A DNA stretch of 64,000 bases from JABDIY01 sp963803875 (GCA_963803875.1 CAWDOA010000014.1:168239-232238); one strand, 5' to 3'; positions 9,300-18,200 are shown, numbered from the stretch's first letter. Made by a program: numbers and translations. The notes: generated from the letters alone by a model not told the origin.

Positions 9300-10160
9300 A
9301 TGCGCTTTGACATCTCCGATCTGGTGAACCTCGATACCTATCCCATTCACGAGCCCAACTCAGCGAGTTACATCGCGGCCGTGGACCGGGCCCGAGCCCA
9401 GCTGAGCGGCACCGGCTGCGCTCTCAACAAGGACTTCGTGCAGCCCGATGCCCTGCGGATCCTCGCCGAGGAAATCGAAGCCAACAAATCCGATACCCAT
9501 TTCTCGACCCAGAACATGAACCCATATTTTCACACCGAGGTGAGTCCGGACTATCCGCCGAATCATCCGGTGAACACGTTCATCGAACGGTCGAGTGGTT
9601 TCATCCCCGGCGACTCGTGGGCAACCGGCTGCGCCAACGATGTGTTGTTCCGGTCTGCCGAGGTGGCTCAGTTCCTGGCCGCCTGCCTCAGCATCCCGAC
9701 GCTGTATTGTTATGCCGACCCCTTGGCTGGGCTCACAGCGAACATCCTCGATCCCGGCCAGCAGTTCACCTGGCATTTCGACACCAACGACTTCGCCGTC
9801 ACGGTGCTGGTTCAGGAAGCGGACGAAGGTGGATTGTTCGAGTACGTGCCGGGAATCCGTGACGCCAACGACGAGGGGTTCGATCGCATCGCAGCAGTTC
9901 TGGCCGATAGGGGCGAAGGTGTTGTGAGCCTCGACCTCCGCCCGGGGGATCTCCAGATCTTCAAGGGCCGCTACTCGCTGCACCGGGTCACACGCGTGGC
10001 TGCCAACTCGCGGCCACGGCATGCTGCAATCTTCGCCTACACCGAACAGGACAATGTGATCGGACGTCTCGACCGGACCCAGCAGTTGTTCGGCCGTGTT
10101 CTCCCTGAGCACATCGCGGCCGAAGAATCCCGAGTCCGCGGCGACACACTTCTGGACTAG
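9300..10160 (+). CDS. 2-oxoglutarate/Fe(II)-dependent oxygenase superfamily protein (ArpA-like)
   Basis: The 286-residue protein has a jelly-roll Fe(II) site: His159 and Asp161 in WHFDTNDF and the distal His228 in SLHRVTRV, with Arg around 238-240 as a candidate 2-oxoglutarate contact. LRPGDLQIFKGR just before the distal His and GGLFEYVPGIRD after the HxD motif resemble the ArpA/HalD-like oxygenase group. The substrate is unknown; ArpA-like proteins are poorly characterised. It follows the HIBADH-like dehydrogenase after a 15-base gap with AGGGAACAGCC just upstream of ATG, which suggests a two-step pathway in which hydroxylation and dehydrogenation are paired (inference). Its last codons and stop lie in a short tandem repeat. 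Confidence 0.8.
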   Translation: MRFDISDLVNLDTYPIHEPNSASYIAAVDRARAQLSGTGCALNKDFVQPDALRILAEEIEANKSDTHFSTQNMNPYFHTEVSPDYPPNHPVNTFIERSSGFIPGDSWATGCANDVLFRSAEVAQFLAACLSIPTLYCYADPLAGLTANILDPGQQFTWHFDTNDFAVTVLVQEADEGGLFEYVPGIRDANDEGFDRIAAVLADRGEGVVSLDLRPGDLQIFKGRYSLHRVTRVAANSRPRHAAIFAYTEQDNVIGRLDRTQQLFGRVLPEHIAAEESRVRGDTLLD

Positions 10161-10223
10161 CAGCGACACTGCTGGACTAGCAGCGAAACACTGCTGGACT
10201 AGCAGCGACACACTGCTGGATTG
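10141..10223 (+). repeat. About 22-bp tandem repeat, four copies, spanning a stop codon
   Basis: Units start at 10141, 10163, 10183 and 10205, each close to GCGACACACTGCTGGACTAG plus CA (20-22 bases); the last copy is cut short after GGATTG. The first copy encodes the final residues and TAG stop of the oxygenase, and the later copies repeat the TAG downstream. No function is assigned. The rest of the gap to 10331 shows no gene. Confidence 0.9.
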
Positions 10224-10331
10224 ATTGTCCCTCCGAGGGCCCAAATCCCTGTTCATAGCAACAAACCGATGTTCTGCCGAGGCTGTAGCCACATTGGGTG
10301 TGGGTATCAACAGGAATTTGGGGGGAGGGAG

Positions 10332-11051
10332 CTAGCAGCCCAGGCGGTCGATCACCGGGGTCACGAGTTGCAGGATTTGGGCCGGCGGGTTGAGGTCCAA
10401 CAGAACCCGGGCGTCGTCGCACGCCTCTTCGGCGCGGCCCAAACGTTCGAGCACGATCATACGAAACGCCCGAGCATCGGGGTAGGTGGGATCGGCTTCA
10501 ACTGCGCGATCGAGGTTGACTCCGGCTGCGGCAAGAAGTTCTGCGGCCGCGTCATCCTCTCCCGCGGCCTGGGCCGAGCCAGCAGCCAAGACCCCATACC
10601 AACCCCGGTACCCCAAGGCCTGGGCATTCTCAGGATCCCGGGCCAGAACATCATCGAAACATTCGAAGCTGGCCAGCAACTGGCCTTCTGCCCCCATCGA
10701 CTGACACCGAAAGACCTGCTGACGGGGGCTCTCCTCGATCGATCCGGTGATGTTGTCGTTCACGCCCCGCTCGCCGGAGAACTGGGCCAGCAGCAGTCCA
10801 CTCACCAAGCCGAACAACCCAACACCTGCGATCCAGGCGAGTCTGCGACCCGACGAACCGGTGGTGGAGGGCTGCTCAGAAGGCGAACCTTTGAGTTGGC
10901 GAGCCACCCGGGCGGTTCGCACCGTGTAGTCGGCCTTGAGCTGAACGAAATCGTCCTCGCTGATGTCACCGGCCGCGAACTCGGCTTCGAGGTCGTCCAG
11001 GGAGTTGAGAAGGAACTGCTGCTCGGCTTGGAGGGAAGCCCGATCAGTCAT
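10332..11051 (-). CDS. ccmI: Cytochrome c biogenesis protein CcmI-like (CcmH C-terminal/CycH-type TPR protein)
   Basis: The 239-residue last gene of the ccm operon starts with a cytoplasmic coiled helix (SLQAEQQFLLNSLDDLEAEF), typical of CcmI/CycH and of zinc-ribbon-like CcmH tails. One membrane segment (LAWIAGVGLFGLVSGLLLAQ) follows at about 70-90. The periplasmic part has TPR-like helices with DPENAQALGYRGWYGVLA and DPTYPDARAFRMIVLERLG. CcmI proteins hold apocytochrome c for the haem lyase. ATG at 11051 overlaps the end of ccmH by eight bases. The assignment rests on position plus architecture, since CcmI sequences diverge strongly. Confidence 0.75.
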   Translation of the reverse strand: MTDRASLQAEQQFLLNSLDDLEAEFAAGDISEDDFVQLKADYTVRTARVARQLKGSPSEQPSTTGSSGRRLAWIAGVGLFGLVSGLLLAQFSGERGVNDNITGSIEESPRQQVFRCQSMGAEGQLLASFECFDDVLARDPENAQALGYRGWYGVLAAGSAQAAGEDDAAAELLAAAGVNLDRAVEADPTYPDARAFRMIVLERLGRAEEACDDARVLLDLNPPAQILQLVTPVIDRLGC

Positions 11052-11511
11052 GGTCCCGCCTGAGCTCGGCCACGATCCGTTCGTCCTCAGCCGATGGGTC
11101 CACCGGCCGGGTCCGATTCCGAGTGACCGAAGAAGCCACGATCGCCGATCCCCCAACCAGAGCCAGCACGGGTAGTACCCACACCAGGGTGGCGACTCCG
11201 GTCGATGGTGGATTGAGGAGCACTTCGGTGCCATAGGCCTGCACGAGCGCATTGCGGATGTCGGTATCGGTGGCGCCGGCGTCGATCTCGTCCCGAATGA
11301 ACTGGCGGATCGTGGCCGCCACAGCTGCGTTGGACTCGGCCACGCTCTGACCATCACAGGTTGGGCAGGCGAAGAGGTCATTCAACGACTCCGCTCGTTC
11401 ACCGTCGGTGATCGACCCATCACCGGCGAATGTGGCTATCGACAACAGCACCACCAGCGAAACGAATACGAAAGCCCACGCCTCACGACTTCCCGGCGAG
11501 AACTGTTTCAT
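11044..11511 (-). CDS. ccmH: Cytochrome c-type biogenesis protein CcmH
   Basis: The 155-residue protein has an N-terminal membrane anchor (AWAFVFVSLVVLLSIATFA). The CcmH hallmark FACPTCDGQSVAES carries the CxxC pair that reduces the apocytochrome haem-binding cysteines. A three-helix domain (FIRDEIDAGATDTDIRNALVQAYG) follows, then a second membrane segment (TLVWVLPVLALVGGSAIV). It overlaps ccmG by four bases. The periplasmic thiol-redox role with CcmG and CcmF is known for the family. Confidence 0.92.
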   Translation of the reverse strand: MKQFSPGSREAWAFVFVSLVVLLSIATFAGDGSITDGERAESLNDLFACPTCDGQSVAESNAAVAATIRQFIRDEIDAGATDTDIRNALVQAYGTEVLLNPPSTGVATLVWVLPVLALVGGSAIVASSVTRNRTRPVDPSAEDERIVAELRRDHD

Positions 11512-12116
11512 GACGTGAGTTCCGAGATCGTGGCTTGCACCTCGGCAGCGGACAATCCGCCGATGTAGTGCTCGACAACCAACCCGCTGGGGGCCACCAG
11601 AAACGATTCGGGGATCTGGGAGATCTGGAAGTCAACCGCCGATCGTGGGCTGTTGAGCACCGGCCAGTTGCCGCCTCGTTCGGCGAAGAACGCCTTGATC
11701 GCTTCGGTGTTCGGATCGTCGAAGACCACCGCAACGATGCCGAGGTTGTTGGTCTGGCCCCATGCTTCCAGCTCTACCAATTCAGGGTGTTCCACAATAC
11801 AACCGGCACACCACGTGGCGAAGAAGTTGACCAGAGTCCACTCGCCGGTCTTGGCGTCGATGCTGTAGGTGACCGGTTCACCGGCTTGGTTCACCGACGT
11901 GCCCTCCAATCCGGCGATCGGGATCCCCTGTACCAGCGGGACCCGCTTGCCCAGTGTGGCGTTGGGCTCCGCCCCGAGATCGGAGTCGCCGAAGGCCAGC
12001 AACCCCACGAGCCCAACCACAACCACGCCGACGACGATCGCAACGATACGGATGGCGCCGGGACCCGATGATGGAGGAGGCTCGACCGATTCGGGGGCGG
12101 CTTCGAGATCGGTCAT
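11508..12116 (-). CDS. ccmG: Thiol:disulfide oxidoreductase CcmG/DsbE
   Basis: This 202-residue membrane-tethered thioredoxin-like protein has one N-terminal segment (IRIVAIVVGVVVVGLVGLLAF). The fold contains the active site FFATWCAGCIVEHPEL (CxxC, with Gly where Pro is usual) and the cis-Pro loop QIPESFLVAPSG. CcmG supplies electrons to CcmH/apocytochrome c outside the membrane. It overlaps ccmF and ccmH by four bases at each end, a compact operon arrangement. A generic ResA-like thioredoxin would look similar, but position makes CcmG clear. Confidence 0.92.
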   Translation of the reverse strand: MTDLEAAPESVEPPPSSGPGAIRIVAIVVGVVVVGLVGLLAFGDSDLGAEPNATLGKRVPLVQGIPIAGLEGTSVNQAGEPVTYSIDAKTGEWTLVNFFATWCAGCIVEHPELVELEAWGQTNNLGIVAVVFDDPNTEAIKAFFAERGGNWPVLNSPRSAVDFQISQIPESFLVAPSGLVVEHYIGGLSAAEVQATISELTS

Positions 12117-14112
12117 GCCGTACTCCCCCGCAGCCGTCGGAATGCAGACACCGGGGCCGGTTCCCGCTCAGGGTCGCCCGGACGCGATCCCGCCGTCCCG
12201 GCCGGTTCGGTCCCTCGCCGCCGTCCGCCCGGGAAGACCGCCAGCAGGGTCCCCAACCCCATGAGAATGCCTCCGGTCCAGATCCAGGTGATCAGGGGTC
12301 GCACGATCACCCGCAGCCGAATCGGGCCGTCGGGAACCGCCGGTACATCGTCAAGCACCAAATAGAGGTCTTCTCTGAACCCTGGTTTCACCGACGGAGT
12401 GCCAACGATCATCCCCTGCTGGGTGTATCGGGTACGGGCCGGCTCATAGACCTGCCCACCGTCGATCGCGATCCGGGCAAAGGTACGGTCCCGACGGCTG
12501 GTCCGATCGGCCCCCAACCCTTCGTAGGTGAAGCTGTGGCCCTCCACGAACGCCGTCTCGCCCGGCTCGAGAGTGAAGATGCGATCGGTCTTGTAACTCT
12601 CGCTGGCCGCAACACCCATGGCAAGGATGATCACGCCCAGGTGGACGATCATGCCACCGTTGGCACGGCCAATGAATCCACGCCACCCCTGGCGCCGGGT
12701 GGCCAGCACGATCTGTCGCGCCGCAGCCCCTCCGGCGAACCCGGCGAGGGCAAAGGTGATCACCGGCCAGAAGCCACGGGCCCCGATAATCACTGCGAAT
12801 GCTGTGACAACCACCGCCAGACGGCGGGCCAGAACAAACGGGTGCTCAGCAATTCGGTGCTGGCCTTGCGCCAGGGCAGAACCGGCGCCACCGCCATCAG
12901 GAACAGTGTGACAATGGCGATGGGCCGACCGAGAGAGTCGAAATACGGTCGTCCGATGGTGAGGCGCGAGCCGTCGAACGCCTCAGCGAACAACGGAAAG
13001 ACCGTTCCGAGCAACACCACGAAAGCCATGGCACCGAACAGCACATTGTTGGCCAGGAAACTGGCCTCCCGGCTGAGCGGTGAGTCGATGGCCCCCGGGG
13101 AACGCAGCCGATCTCCCCGCCATCCGATCAGAACGACCGAACCGAGCGTGATGATGGTGAAGAACGTGAGTAGCCACGGGCCAACCTGACCGTCGGCAAA
13201 AGCATGGACGCTGTCGATCACTCCTGACCGGGTGAGGAACGTACCCAGAATGGTGAGGGCAAAGGTGGCGCACACCAACGACAGGTTCCAGACCCGCAAC
13301 ATCCCGCGCCGTTCCTGCACCATGACCGAGTGCAGATACGCCGTGCCCGTGAGCCACGGGAGCAGTGATGCGTTCTCCACCGGATCCCATGCCCAATAGC
13401 CGCCCCAACCGAGCACCTCGTAGCTCCACCATGCTCCGAGGATGATGCCCACGGTGAGGAACCCCCATGCGATCACCGTCCACCGTCGGGTTTCGACCAG
13501 CCAGCCTTCACCCAATCGGCCGGTTATCAGGGCGGCGATGGCGAACGCGAACGGTACGGCGAAACCGACGTAGCCGAGGTAGAGCATCGGTGGATGAAAC
13601 GCGACCAGCACATGGTCCTGAAGCAACGGGTTGGGACCCCGGCCGACGAAGTCGAGCGGTACGGACAGCCGTTGGAACGGGTTGGCGGGAATCGCCAGCA
13701 GTCCGAAGAAGAACGTGGAGATCCCCAGCAGCACCACCGTGGCCCAGCCGAGTAGCGGATCGTTGCGACGAGCCTTGAACTTCACGAGGACGGCGGCAAT
13801 GTACAAGCCGAGGATCAACGCCCACAGGATCAGAGATCCTTCCAGAGCGCTCCACAATGCGGCGAAGTTGAAGATCGGAGGGATCGAATCACTGCCGACC
13901 TGTTGGACGAACGACACCGTGTAGTCGCGCCGGAACAGCGCTATCTCCATCACCACGAATGTGCCCAAGCCTGCGGCTGGCACCATCCATGCAAACTGGT
14001 GCATTGTGCCGGTTCGCTGGCCGCGCACCAAGGCGACCGCGCCCGAGATCATGCCTGCAAAGGACGCCGACAAGCCCAGGAGAACAAAAGCAAACCCTAT
14101 GGCCGACAGCAC
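12113..14112 (-). CDS. ccmF: Haem lyase CcmF (one frameshift near 12805)
   Basis: A polytopic membrane protein of about 665 residues if joined. The upstream frame (14112 to about 12790) carries the WWD haem-handling signature GGYWAWDPVENASLLPWL and conserved periplasmic His loops (HVLVAFHPPMLYLGY; GTAYLHSVMVQERRGMLRVWN). The rest is in a second frame (to 12113): further membrane segments and the large C-terminal periplasmic domain (IIVHLGVIILAMG region, FTLEPGETAFVEG). CcmF ligates haem from CcmE to the CxxCH cysteines of apocytochrome c. The frames overlap over 12790-12814, where CTGGCGGTGGTTG can be read either way. A one-base indel is the simplest explanation; a true two-gene split cannot be excluded. 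It starts 13 bases after ccmE. Confidence 0.9.
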
Positions 14113-14124
14113 GGTTGTGGTCTC

Positions 14125-14598
14125 CTAGGACTGATCGAGTTCGTACTCGACCCTGGCGGGATTTTCTTCCACGTATGACTCGTCGTGTTTCACAATGATC
14201 TGGTTGGACTCGAACACGTCACCGTTCCAATGGCCTTCCACCACAACCGGTTCGCCCAGGTCGAAGAGGTCGCTCGGTTCGGGTCCGACGTGTTGAATCG
14301 AGGCGGTGGCGTCGTTGTACGCGACGGTGAACAACAACACCCCGTTGGCCGAGTTGCCTTCTTCAGAGATCACGGTTCCCTGCATTCGGAAGGTCCGTTC
14401 TCCGAGGTCGCTCTTCTGCTCGATGGCTTCGTCGACGTTGAGAAAGAACACTCGGGCGTCGGTGAGTCCTTGGTAGAGGACGAAGATCAACACCGCTCCG
14501 ATTAGTCCACCGATGATTTTGTTGCGGAGCGAACGCCGACCCGACGGTCCGGGGTGGGGACCGTTGTCGCGCGGGGTGAGGTCCAGTTCGTTACTCAA
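14125..14598 (-). CDS. ccmE: Cytochrome c maturation haem chaperone CcmE
   Basis: The 157-residue protein has an N-terminal membrane anchor (KIIGGLIGAVLIFVLYQGL) and an OB-fold periplasmic domain (FRMQGTVISEEG, VVVEGHWNGDVFESNQIIVKHDESY). His in VKHDESY is the residue that covalently binds haem in classic CcmE, followed by the conserved Tyr. It is thus the His-type, not the Cys variant known from some archaea and bacteria. The start is a TTG at 14598 that overlaps the ccmD stop, which fits the coupled gene order. Upstream in-frame residues (CCCCRG...) belong to the ccmD shadow frame and were excluded. Confidence 0.9.
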   Translation of the reverse strand: MSNELDLTPRDNGPHPGPSGRRSLRNKIIGGLIGAVLIFVLYQGLTDARVFFLNVDEAIEQKSDLGERTFRMQGTVISEEGNSANGVLLFTVAYNDATASIQHVGPEPSDLFDLGEPVVVEGHWNGDVFESNQIIVKHDESYVEENPARVEYELDQS

Positions 14599-14725
14599 GG
14601 AAGGGCCTCTTCTCTTCAGAAACCTGCTCGGCTGCAGCCCTGATCCGCGACAGCAGCAGCACCGCGTACGCAGCGAGACCACCAAAGACGACCAGATAAC
14701 CCGGAATCACGAATTCCCAGTGCAT
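14591..14725 (-). CDS. ccmD: Haem exporter protein CcmD
   Basis: This small gene encodes 44 residues beginning MHWEFVIPGYLVVFGG. One membrane helix (YLVVFGGLAAYAVLLLS) is followed by a positively charged, then acidic tail (RIRAAAEQVSEEKRPFLE), the usual CcmD shape. The start ATG overlaps the ccmC stop as TAATG, and its TAA stop lies inside the first codons of ccmE. CcmD stabilises the CcmABCDE complex that releases haem-loaded CcmE. Position and topology make the call firm despite the short length. Confidence 0.88.
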   Translation of the reverse strand: MHWEFVIPGYLVVFGGLAAYAVLLLSRIRAAAEQVSEEKRPFLE

Positions 14726-15486
14726 TACACGCCCTCCCCAGCGAGCGGTGGACGGCTTCGCTCCGCTCGACGAGCGGCGATCGCATCATCCAACGAGGAA
14801 ACCTGAGACTGATGTTCCAGCCACGCCAGCCGAAATCGATGGATGAGCAACCATGCGAAGATGAGGGCAAAGGTGAGCGCTGCCCAGAAGGCAGTGAACA
14901 GCATCAACCCGTCGAGCTGAGTGTCGAGACCGAACGTTGTGCTCTGGTGGATGCTCCTCCACCATTCCACCGAGTAGCGCACGATGATCAGGTTGAAGAA
15001 GCTGATGATGCCCAAAATCGCTGCCCGCTTCGACCGGACGGCGGGGTCGAGATCCATACGGCGGATGGCGAGATAGCCCAGGTAGAGCACGAACGTGACC
15101 AAGGTGCTGGTGAGTCGAGGATCCCACTGCCAGTAGACGCCCCAGGTCGGTTTGCCCCACAACATCCCGGTGATCAGTACCAGGGCGCAGAAAAGGACCC
15201 CGACCTCAGCGGAGGCATGAGCGAGGAGGTCCCAGAACACCGATTGTTTCCGCAGGTACTGGATACTTCCGATCAACGTGATCGTGAACGCGATGTAGAG
15301 CGCAACCACCGCCGAGGGAACATGGACGTACAAGAGCCGCACGGCGTCGGCCTGATCGACCTCGGGCGGAGACCACACCAAACCGAGCAGCAGCATCACG
15401 ACGGTGGACAACAGAGCCACGATTCCGATGACTCGGCTTGCCTTGGAGCTCGTGGGGCCTACGAAGGTGTTGGTTACAGCACTCAC
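14725..15486 (-). CDS. ccmC: Haem exporter/transporter CcmC
   Basis: The 253-residue membrane protein has six predicted helices. Its WWD-type haem-handling motif is WGVYWQWDPRLTS, flanked by conserved His in LYVHVPSAV and in SIHQSTTF. CcmC presents haem to CcmE. The start is a GTG at 15486 that overlaps the ccmB stop; earlier in-frame residues lie within ccmB and were dropped. Together with ccmA, B and D it forms the haem-handling ABC module. Confidence 0.92.
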   Translation of the reverse strand: MSAVTNTFVGPTSSKASRVIGIVALLSTVVMLLLGLVWSPPEVDQADAVRLLYVHVPSAVVALYIAFTITLIGSIQYLRKQSVFWDLLAHASAEVGVLFCALVLITGMLWGKPTWGVYWQWDPRLTSTLVTFVLYLGYLAIRRMDLDPAVRSKRAAILGIISFFNLIIVRYSVEWWRSIHQSTTFGLDTQLDGLMLFTAFWAALTFALIFAWLLIHRFRLAWLEHQSQVSSLDDAIAARRAERSRPPLAGEGV

Positions 15487-16208
15487 GCATCCTCCAGGAG
15501 CGAGTCGAACGAGAGAATTCCCACCCCGATGTACAACAGAGCGAAAATCGCCAACGCACCCACCCACGGCCAGCCATCGGATGTTGCGCCGAATAGTGCG
15601 GCGTCAGCAGCCTGACCAGCCCCGAGTAGCACGGGGGCGAGCACTGGGATGACCAGCAACGGAACCAGGGTGTCCCGAACCCGCAAACCGGCGGCCAGTG
15701 CTCCATAGAGCGTACCCGCGGCTGCGATCCCGGTCGTAGCCGCGCCGATGGTCGTGACGAGTAACACAGCTCGAGAGACCGTCCATTCGATGTCGACGCT
15801 GAAGAAGAGGAAGGCGCCACCGGTCACGACCGCACTCACCGCCACCAGTTGGACCAGCACAGCAGCGGCCTTACCGAGAAAGATGCCAGCGGGATCGAGT
15901 CCGGCAAGACGCAAGCCATCGAGGGTGCCATCGGCCGATTCGACTCCGAAACTACGACCCAACGCCAGCAGCGCCGCGAACAAAACGGTCAGGAAGATGA
16001 GACCCGGTGTCACCTGAGCAAGCACCGACCGAGACTGTTCGGCCCCCAACAGAACCCGCACATCGGGTGAGATGCCGAACCCGAACAGAACGAGCGTCAT
16101 CACCGCAAAGGGAACCACCTGAACAATGACAACCTTCGATGCCCGCTCGATCCGGAGATCCTTCTTGAAGATCAACGAGGCGTCGGTGAGAAGGGTGGAA
16201 TCAGCCAT
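15483..16208 (-). CDS. ccmB: Haem ABC exporter permease CcmB
   Basis: The 241-residue protein starts with the CcmB-typical cytoplasmic helix FKKDLRIERASK. About six membrane helices follow, including the conserved family segment RSFGVESADGTLDGLRLAGLDP at about 85-105. It is the membrane partner of the CcmA ATPase in the complex that uses ATP to release holo-CcmE from CcmC. The ATG at 16208 overlaps ccmA by eight bases; the longer frame upstream runs inside ccmA. Confidence 0.9.
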   Translation of the reverse strand: MADSTLLTDASLIFKKDLRIERASKVVIVQVVPFAVMTLVLFGFGISPDVRVLLGAEQSRSVLAQVTPGLIFLTVLFAALLALGRSFGVESADGTLDGLRLAGLDPAGIFLGKAAAVLVQLVAVSAVVTGGAFLFFSVDIEWTVSRAVLLVTTIGAATTGIAAAGTLYGALAAGLRVRDTLVPLLVIPVLAPVLLGAGQAADAALFGATSDGWPWVGALAIFALLYIGVGILSFDSLLEDA

Positions 16209-16866
16209 TGGCCGACTCTTTGATGACGCCACCATCCAGGGCAAGGGTTCGAGTGAGCACATCGTCGATCCGACCCCGGTCATGGGTGGCCACCAACACG
16301 GTGGCGCCAACCAAAGCCGCATCCTGAATCAGCTGGTCGAGCAAGTCTCTGCCATCGGAGTCGAGGCCGGCATGGGGTTCATCGAGCAGCCACAGCCGGG
16401 GTCGCCGGGCCAGCAGGATTGCGATGGCCGTTCGGCGACGCTGACCAGCGGAAAGTCCAGCTACCGGTACGTTGGCAAGACGGCCGGAAAGCCCCATGTG
16501 TGAGACCGCGGCTGCCACGTCGCTGCTTGCAGCCCTGTGGGCACCGCTCCAGAACTTGATGTTCTCGACGACGCTGAGATCGTCATAAAGCGCCGTTTCG
16601 TGTCCGAGCAGACCCACCGACCGACGCACACCCCGTCGGCCCTGGCGGGTGGCCAGGTCACACCCGAGCACGGTGCCCCGACCGCGGCGTAGCGGGATGA
16701 GTCCGGCACAGAGCCGCAGCAGTGTGCTCTTTCCGGCACCGTTTGGACCCCGGATTCCAACGATCTCATTTGGCTGGAGCTGCAGTGTGGCCCCTGCCAG
16801 CGCAGGAAATCCTCCAACGAGGGCGACCGCGTCGGTGAGTTCCACCACTGCACCGGACCCATTCAT
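16201..16866 (-). CDS. ccmA: Haem ABC exporter ATP-binding protein CcmA
   Basis: This 221-residue ABC ATPase has Walker A GPNGAGKST, signature LSAGQRRR, Walker B LWLLDEPHAGLD and switch His in VATHDRGR. The length fits CcmA, which has no extra domain. It is the first gene of the nine-gene minus-strand operon ccmABCDEFGHI. The start is ATG 16866; GTG at 16869 is also possible, and GGGAG lies just upstream of both. The promoter must lie in 16867-17011, shared with the divergent sortase gene. Confidence 0.92.
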   Translation of the reverse strand: MNGSGAVVELTDAVALVGGFPALAGATLQLQPNEIVGIRGPNGAGKSTLLRLCAGLIPLRRGRGTVLGCDLATRQGRRGVRRSVGLLGHETALYDDLSVVENIKFWSGAHRAASSDVAAAVSHMGLSGRLANVPVAGLSAGQRRRTAIAILLARRPRLWLLDEPHAGLDSDGRDLLDQLIQDAALVGATVLVATHDRGRIDDVLTRTLALDGGVIKESANG

Positions 16867-17011
16867 CACTCCCAGCGTAGGACGCTTTGTGCTCGGTTCG
16901 ATTGGTCGGGTGACTCCCAGCGCAACCGCTTGAGAACCGCGTGCAACCTGCCGATGGGTTCATGTGCCGGCGGACGGGACCGCTGCCATCATTCACGTTG
17001 TCCCAGAACAC

Positions 17012-18193
17012 ATGTCAAGCAGAACCAACAAGATCATTGGCGGAATCGGCCACACGCTCATCATTCTCGGCTGTCTGACGTTGGCCTTCGCTGGGTTCCA
17101 ACTGTGGGGAACCGGCATCGCCCAAGGACGGGCCCAGTCATCGTTGGAAGACGATTTCGTCGCACGCCAAACTGCCTTTTCCGAATTCGCAGAAGCAAAC
17201 GGGGTCGCGGTCGGCGAGATCGGTGCGCAGTCCGACGCTGAGGGACCCGACGCCGGTCCGCCCGATCCCCCGGGATCAACCGATGATCCAGAGCAACCCA
17301 ACTCCGAACCCACCACTGCCGTCGTCGAGGCACCTCCCACACCGGCCGCATCGGTTCCCCGGGACCTCCTGCCCAGCCTCGGTGATGCGCTGGGGGTTAT
17401 TCGGATCCCCAAGATCGGCGTTGACAAGGTGGTCATCACCGGTACCCGCCGATCTGACCTCCGCAAAGGCCCAGGTCACTATCGTTCCACGCCTCTGCCC
17501 GGCCAAGCCGGCAACGCAGCCATCGCCGGGCACCGAACCACCTACGGCGCCCCGTTCGGAGAGCTCGACGCTCTCGTACCTGGTGATCGGATCGAGGTCG
17601 AGACCTTCCAGGGCGTGTTCAACTACGAAGTTCTTCCCCAGGAGACCGCTGAGGGCATCAGCGGTCACGCGATTCTCACCCCCTACGACGTTCAGGTCCT
17701 CGATGACTACGGCGACAACCGGCTGACCCTCACCGCATGCCATCCCAAATACTCAGCCCGGCAGCGGATTGTCGTCCAAGCTCAACTCGTCAATCCACCC
17801 GCTGCAACCATCGAATTGGCGGGACTGGACGACCCACCTGCCGAGGAACCTGGTGCGGACCCCACCCTCGCCTACGAGGTGACCGACGGTGAGCCCGGCG
17901 TCGCCGAGCCAAACGAACAGTCTGACCAGACGACAGCGGCCGATCCTGGCGAGGATGAAGGAAACCTGGTCGGAACAGACTCCGAGGTCCTCGACGAATC
18001 GCTGGGCTGGCATTTCGAGGAACTCACCCCTTTTCTGGTGTGGTCCGTTCTCGCCGGACTTGCGGCTGCAGCAGCCCTTGTTGGGGCTGCTCGATGGAAG
18101 AGGTTGCCGTCATACATCATCGGCTCGCCGGTGGTTCTCTCCCTTCTCTACTTCAGCTTCACCCATCTCGATCGAATGCTGCCGGCGTTCTAG
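17012..18193 (+). CDS. Sortase family protein with C-terminal membrane segment
   Basis: A 393-residue membrane enzyme. One helix at 8-32 is followed by a Pro/Asp/Glu-rich linker (about 70-115) and then the sortase beta-barrel: GVIRIPKIGVDKVV, catalytic His174 in AGHRTTYGAPF, Cys243 in LTLTACHPKYSARQR and Arg251. The TLTAC pattern fits class E or D sortases. After an acidic linker of about 80 residues come two more hydrophobic helices (FLVWSVLAGLAAAAALVGA and YIIGSPVVLSLLYFSFT). Sortases join surface proteins with an LPxTG-like signal to the envelope; no clear substrate protein is seen in this window. The start at 17012 places the membrane anchor near the N-terminus; GTG at 16964 is an alternative. 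Confidence 0.87.
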   Translation: MSSRTNKIIGGIGHTLIILGCLTLAFAGFQLWGTGIAQGRAQSSLEDDFVARQTAFSEFAEANGVAVGEIGAQSDAEGPDAGPPDPPGSTDDPEQPNSEPTTAVVEAPPTPAASVPRDLLPSLGDALGVIRIPKIGVDKVVITGTRRSDLRKGPGHYRSTPLPGQAGNAAIAGHRTTYGAPFGELDALVPGDRIEVETFQGVFNYEVLPQETAEGISGHAILTPYDVQVLDDYGDNRLTLTACHPKYSARQRIVVQAQLVNPPAATIELAGLDDPPAEEPGADPTLAYEVTDGEPGVAEPNEQSDQTTAADPGEDEGNLVGTDSEVLDESLGWHFEELTPFLVWSVLAGLAAAAALVGAARWKRLPSYIIGSPVVLSLLYFSFTHLDRMLPAF

Positions 18194-18200
18194 GAGCCTC

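Noticed and set aside
12790..12814. Programmed ribosomal frameshift in ccmF
   Set aside because: No slippery heptamer or downstream pseudoknot-like structure was seen; indels are frequent in this window.
11954..13189. 411-codon plus-strand open frame across ccmG/ccmF
   Set aside because: Arg/Pro-rich shadow of the well-supported ccm genes on the minus strand.
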